Shown: positions 4,008-6,615 of the stretch, in pieces
How positions within the stretch are numbered: the stretch's first letter is position 1
How the letters are laid out: every line of letters starts with the position of its first letter
DNA from: Fimbriimonadaceae bacterium
GTDB lineage: Bacteria > Armatimonadota > Fimbriimonadia > Fimbriimonadales > Fimbriimonadaceae
Assembly (NCBI GenBank): GCA_020851885.1
Contig: JADZBW010000368.1
Span: forward strand, 1 to 6,615
Reading direction: 5' to 3'
DNA: 6,615 nucleotides
The notes under the pieces: generated by a model
The model's database searches: none
What the model saw: the letters and a program-made list of their open reading frames with translations, nothing else
Told to the model about the DNA's origin: nothing
Translations under genes and position numbers: made by a program

Positions 4008-6615
4008 ATGGGAAGGCTGAACTGGAGAAATATAGGGTGTATTGCGTTATGTACGTTGCCCGTCGCGGTGCGTGCCCAATCGCCTTTTAATCTCGGAACA
4101 GACGATCCCAACAAACCCCAGAACGTTGTCGGCGGCATCGCGGCCATGGATTTGGTAACGGTGCGGACGAACTCTCCAGGCGTCCCTCTCCGCCACGGCA
4201 ACATCATTCTCAGTTCTGAGCGAGTTCAGCTTGGCGCGGCCGTCCTCCAGCGTGGCGTCGATTACTCAATGGACTATGCCACCGGCGTCGTCTATATTCG
4301 GCGAGCGTTCAAGGCGGGCGATACGGTCACGGTGACTTATCGGTACGATAAGAACCAGACTCCGGCGAAGTCCTCCGGTCTTAACCTGAATGGAGTGGTC
4401 GGATTCAAATACGATCTCGCTCCTGGTGCCATGAGCATCATCTTGGGCTTCGGTATGACCGAACGGACCTCAGATGGCCAAGTCGTCCAATCGAACCTGT
4501 TTGGCTTCAATAACAACTTCAAAGTTGGCGGTGGCATCCTCAAGGGCGCCTACTTCCTGAACGACCGTCAAAAGGTCGATGCCGGTTCTCTGATGGACGC
4601 GGCCAAGCAAGGTCAAAAGGTCGACGAAGGATCTTCCCAGATGATCCTCCAAGAGCTGCAAACCAAGATGATGGGTGGTTCAATCACTGCGAACTACCAG
4701 GACGTATCCAAGAACTTCAAGGGCTTTGCCGCGGCTGGCGAGGCTGGCTACAATGCCGCTCAGCTTGAGAAGGAAAAAGGGCTGACCCGCCTAGGATTCA
4801 ATGCGAAAGATCTGAAGGTCGGCGCCATTGGTTTCGGCGCCACATTCAACACCGTTTCCGATGGAGATGCCGGAATCGAGTGGCGCTCTTACAATCTGGC
4901 GACGGGCGGACTGAAAGTAAATTGGAATTCACAACGCGTCGATCGCGACTTCAAGAGGTTCAAAGACATCGCCGAAGGTGATCGCGAACAACTCCTGAGG
5001 GAGGCCGGTCTGGGCCGCGAAGGACTCGATGCTGGATTTGGTTTCAAGGGTGGCGCATTAAGCCTGAAGACGACCTCGATCGAGGACATGCGATCGGGCA
5101 ACGGGATCAGCCGACGCGAGTTCGGCCTAGACACGAGTCTCATCAAATTCTCGCTAAAGGACCAAGAGGTCGATTCGGGATTTGGTCGTGTCGCCAGCTT
5201 GAAGGCCGATGAGCAAGGTCTCTATGGCCGTGAAATTGGCTTGAAGCGTCAGTGGATGGCACTTGAAGCTGGGATTCTGGGTAAGGCGCTCCAGCCGATC
5301 AAATTCTCTCAGAGCATTATTGAGTCCAAGGGAGGCAACTTCACCGCTCAAGATTTGACCCTGGGTGGCAAGGGTTGGAGCCTCGAACATACGTCGCGCG
5401 CATTCGACAAGGGCTACACCGGTTACGCGCCATTGAGCGGTACTGGCGAGGGCGACGCCCAAATTGCCGCGATCGCGAATATGTACGGGAAGGGAACTCC
5501 CGCGAACATCGGCGCCGAGCGTGGATGGCTATTGCGATCTTCAGGCATCGAAAGATCATTGGACCGGGTCGTCGGCGAGCCATTCAAAGGTTGGTCGTTC
5601 ACATTCGATAACCTGAAGCTACAGGGCCAGAATGATGGCGGCTCCGTCCAAACGGTTCTCCTTGCCAATAAGGATATCGATCTCAAGTATCGCCGCCAGT
5701 CGTTTGGCCAGAACTTCGGTGAGCTCAATTCGCTCCTCGATTTGGAAAAGCAGAGACTTGGACAAATCGCAGGATTGGATCGCACCGACTTTGCCGCCAG
5801 TCTCAAGACGCGCGGCGGGCGGATGTCCTACAGCCAGATGAATGCGGATACTGCCGCCGGCGGCGCTTCAAGACAGTTGTTCAGCTATCAGGATAAGCGT
5901 CTCCAAGTCGATGCCGCCACGCGCGAAGTCGATCCAGGATTCACGAATGCAAACATGCTGATCGATCCTGAAAAGGACGTTCTGGCCCGGCTTCGCGGCT
6001 ACAAGGAACATGACGTCAAGTTGAAGTGGCAGATCCTGCCAACGATGAATCTCGACGTCTTCGACTACGCATCGGACTCAGATGAGGCAGCCCAGAATGA
6101 CCGCATTCGGAATGTTATCCTGAACTGGAAGCCGAACAGGAACACCGAATTCAACTACACGAAATTGGAGAACAGCAGCAACAACCCGCTGAGTGTGCTG
6201 TTCGCCAATGTCACCCAGAAGATCTCGCTCTACCAAAACCTTGGCAAGATGGGATCTTTGCGTTACTTCGACGAAACGCAGGCATTCGATGGTCAAAACA
6301 CCATCCTGTCCGACTTCCGTCGACAGTACCTTGGATACGAAGCTTCCATCGACAAGAACACGCGATTGAAGACCGAGCAAACCCGCACGGACTACGAGAA
6401 CGGCGACAAAGAGAACATCAGCGCAAATACGGTCAGTACCAACCTGAATAAGCGATTTGGGGTCAGTTTGACCGAAACCCGAATCGACCGAAATGGCGAC
6501 GATCGCGATCAGAGCAACCGCAACTATGGCTTTTGGTACGACCTGGGTAACGGCATCCAGGTTGCCTATGGCTACGCGCGCCAACTCAATGGCGACAACG
6601 GGCAGACTCAGCAGA
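4008..6615 (+). CDS. Large exported protein, predicted outer-membrane beta-barrel with internal repeats (3' end beyond window)
   Basis: One uninterrupted frame of 869 codons runs to the right edge with no stop. I cannot name the family. Residues 1-23 are a signal peptide: basic WR, then IGCIALCTLPVA, with likely cleavage after VRA at 21-23. Residues about 45-113 look like a small beta-sandwich; SERVQLGAAVLQRGVDYSMD (70-89) followed by YATGVVYI recalls a motif in SprA-like and other large surface proteins (from memory). From about 120 onward the sequence is alternating polar/apolar stretches with Gly and aromatics, typical of barrel strands, joined by charged turns. Residues 231-715 hold six repeat units, described separately. 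From about 716 the strands are short and tightly packed with Asn/Asp turns. No TonB box, passenger-type helix or LPXTG-like signal is seen. Expected location is the outer membrane; the role could be structural, transport or assembly. Confidence 0.8.
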   Translation, partial: MGRLNWRNIGCIALCTLPVAVRAQSPFNLGTDDPNKPQNVVGGIAAMDLVTVRTNSPGVPLRHGNIILSSERVQLGAAVLQRGVDYSMDYATGVVYIRRAFKAGDTVTVTYRYDKNQTPAKSSGLNLNGVVGFKYDLAPGAMSIILGFGMTERTSDGQVVQSNLFGFNNNFKVGGGILKGAYFLNDRQKVDAGSLMDAAKQGQKVDEGSSQMILQELQTKMMGGSITANYQDVSKNFKGFAAAGEAGYNAAQLEKEKGLTRLGFNAKDLKVGAIGFGATFNTVSDGDAGIEWRSYNLATGGLKVNWNSQRVDRDFKRFKDIAEGDREQLLREAGLGREGLDAGFGFKGGALSLKTTSIEDMRSGNGISRREFGLDTSLIKFSLKDQEVDSGFGRVASLKADEQGLYGREIGLKRQWMALEAGILGKALQPIKFSQSIIESKGGNFTAQDLTLGGKGWSLEHTSRAFDKGYTGYAPLSGTGEGDAQIAAIANMYGKGTPANIGAERGWLLRSSGIERSLDRVVGEPFKGWSFTFDNLKLQGQNDGGSVQTVLLANKDIDLKYRRQSFGQNFGELNSLLDLEKQRLGQIAGLDRTDFAASLKTRGGRMSYSQMNADTAAGGASRQLFSYQDKRLQVDAATREVDPGFTNANMLIDPEKDVLARLRGYKEHDVKLKWQILPTMNLDVFDYASDSDEAAQNDRIRNVILNWKPNRNTEFNYTKLENSSNNPLSVLFANVTQKISLYQNLGKMGSLRYFDETQAFDGQNTILSDFRRQYLGYEASIDKNTRLKTEQTRTDYENGDKENISANTVSTNLNKRFGVSLTETRIDRNGDDRDQSNRNYGFWYDLGNGIQVAYGYARQLNGDNGQTQQ
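4698..6152 (+). repeat. Six tandem protein-level repeats of about 77 residues within the large exported protein
   Basis: Units begin at residues 231, 309, 386, 464, 564 and 639 (bases 4698, 4932, 5163, 5397, 5697 and 5922). Each opens with Q/R-x-V/F-x-x-x-F/Y directly after a beta-like strand: QDVSKNF, QRVDRDF, QEVDSGF, RAFDKGY, QSFGQNF, REVDPGF. The conserved aromatics are at 237, 315, 392, 470, 570 and 645. In units 2, 3, 5 and 6 a glycine follows exactly 19 residues later (AGL, IGL, AGL, RGY), after an acidic, leucine-containing helix-like segment; in unit 1 the gap is 21. Unit 4 is longer by about 23 residues, inserted in that segment. Each unit then has two beta-like stretches and closes with a strand such as GGLKVNWNS or DIDLKYR. 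DNA identity between units is low, so the repeats are old or under strong constraint only at spaced positions. Confidence 0.65.

Noticed and set aside
4003..4020. Out-of-frame ATG overlapping the start of the large gene, considered as a leader peptide
   Set aside because: It is only two bases from AGGAGG and ends after five codons, so it is unlikely to be used.
5154..5806. Several open frames on the minus strand within the large exported-protein gene
   Set aside because: All lie inside one continuous 869-codon frame with signal peptide, strong ribosome site and repeat structure on the plus strand.
6078..6584. Minus-strand open frame of 168 residues with hydrophobic stretches
   Set aside because: Its valine/isoleucine richness follows from reverse reading of Asn/Asp-rich barrel turns; no start site or family feature supports it.

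Overview
The window looks like ordinary chromosome from a moderately GC-rich (roughly 55-60% by eye) diderm bacterium. The diderm inference rests on a large exported protein with a cleavable signal peptide and a body built of outer-membrane-type beta strands. The mix of a monofunctional proline dehydrogenase, a levoglucosan-dehydrogenase-like sugar oxidoreductase, and several genes without Shine-Dalgarno sites resembles what I recall of Armatimonadota (Fimbriimonas-type) genomes. That assignment is a tentative impression. No tRNA, rRNA, CRISPR array, insertion sequence or phage gene is visible.

Layout. (1) Bases 1-357, minus strand: the N-terminal 119 residues of a proline dehydrogenase that runs off the left edge. 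(2) Bases 403-1302, plus strand: a family 2 glycosyltransferase, divergent from the first gene across only 45 bases. (3) Bases 1299-2333, minus strand: a tRNA-dihydrouridine synthase whose stop codon overlaps the glycosyltransferase stop by three bases, tail to tail. (4) Bases 2334-2483: a divergent intergenic region. (5) Bases 2484-3641, plus strand: a Gfo/Idh/MocA oxidoreductase closest to the levoglucosan dehydrogenase type. (6) Bases 3664-3834, minus strand: a 56-residue small protein, convergent with gene 5. (7) Bases 3835-4007: a divergent regulatory region with short repeats and, at its right end, the only strong Shine-Dalgarno site in the window. (8) Bases 4008-6615, plus strand: a very long exported protein, 869 codons and still open at the right edge, with an N-terminal beta-sandwich-like domain and a predicted beta-barrel body.

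The genes alternate strand and do not form an operon. No joint pathway is evident: proline catabolism, glycan synthesis, tRNA modification, sugar oxidation and envelope structure sit side by side. The most unusual element is inside gene 8. Six consecutive units of about 77 residues (one about 100) share a spaced pattern, beginning with a [Q/R]-x-[V/F]-x-x-x-[F/Y] motif and followed in four units exactly 19 residues later by a glycine. They appear to be beta-hairpin units each carrying a soluble insert. I know of no named family with this repeat, though I could not search for one.
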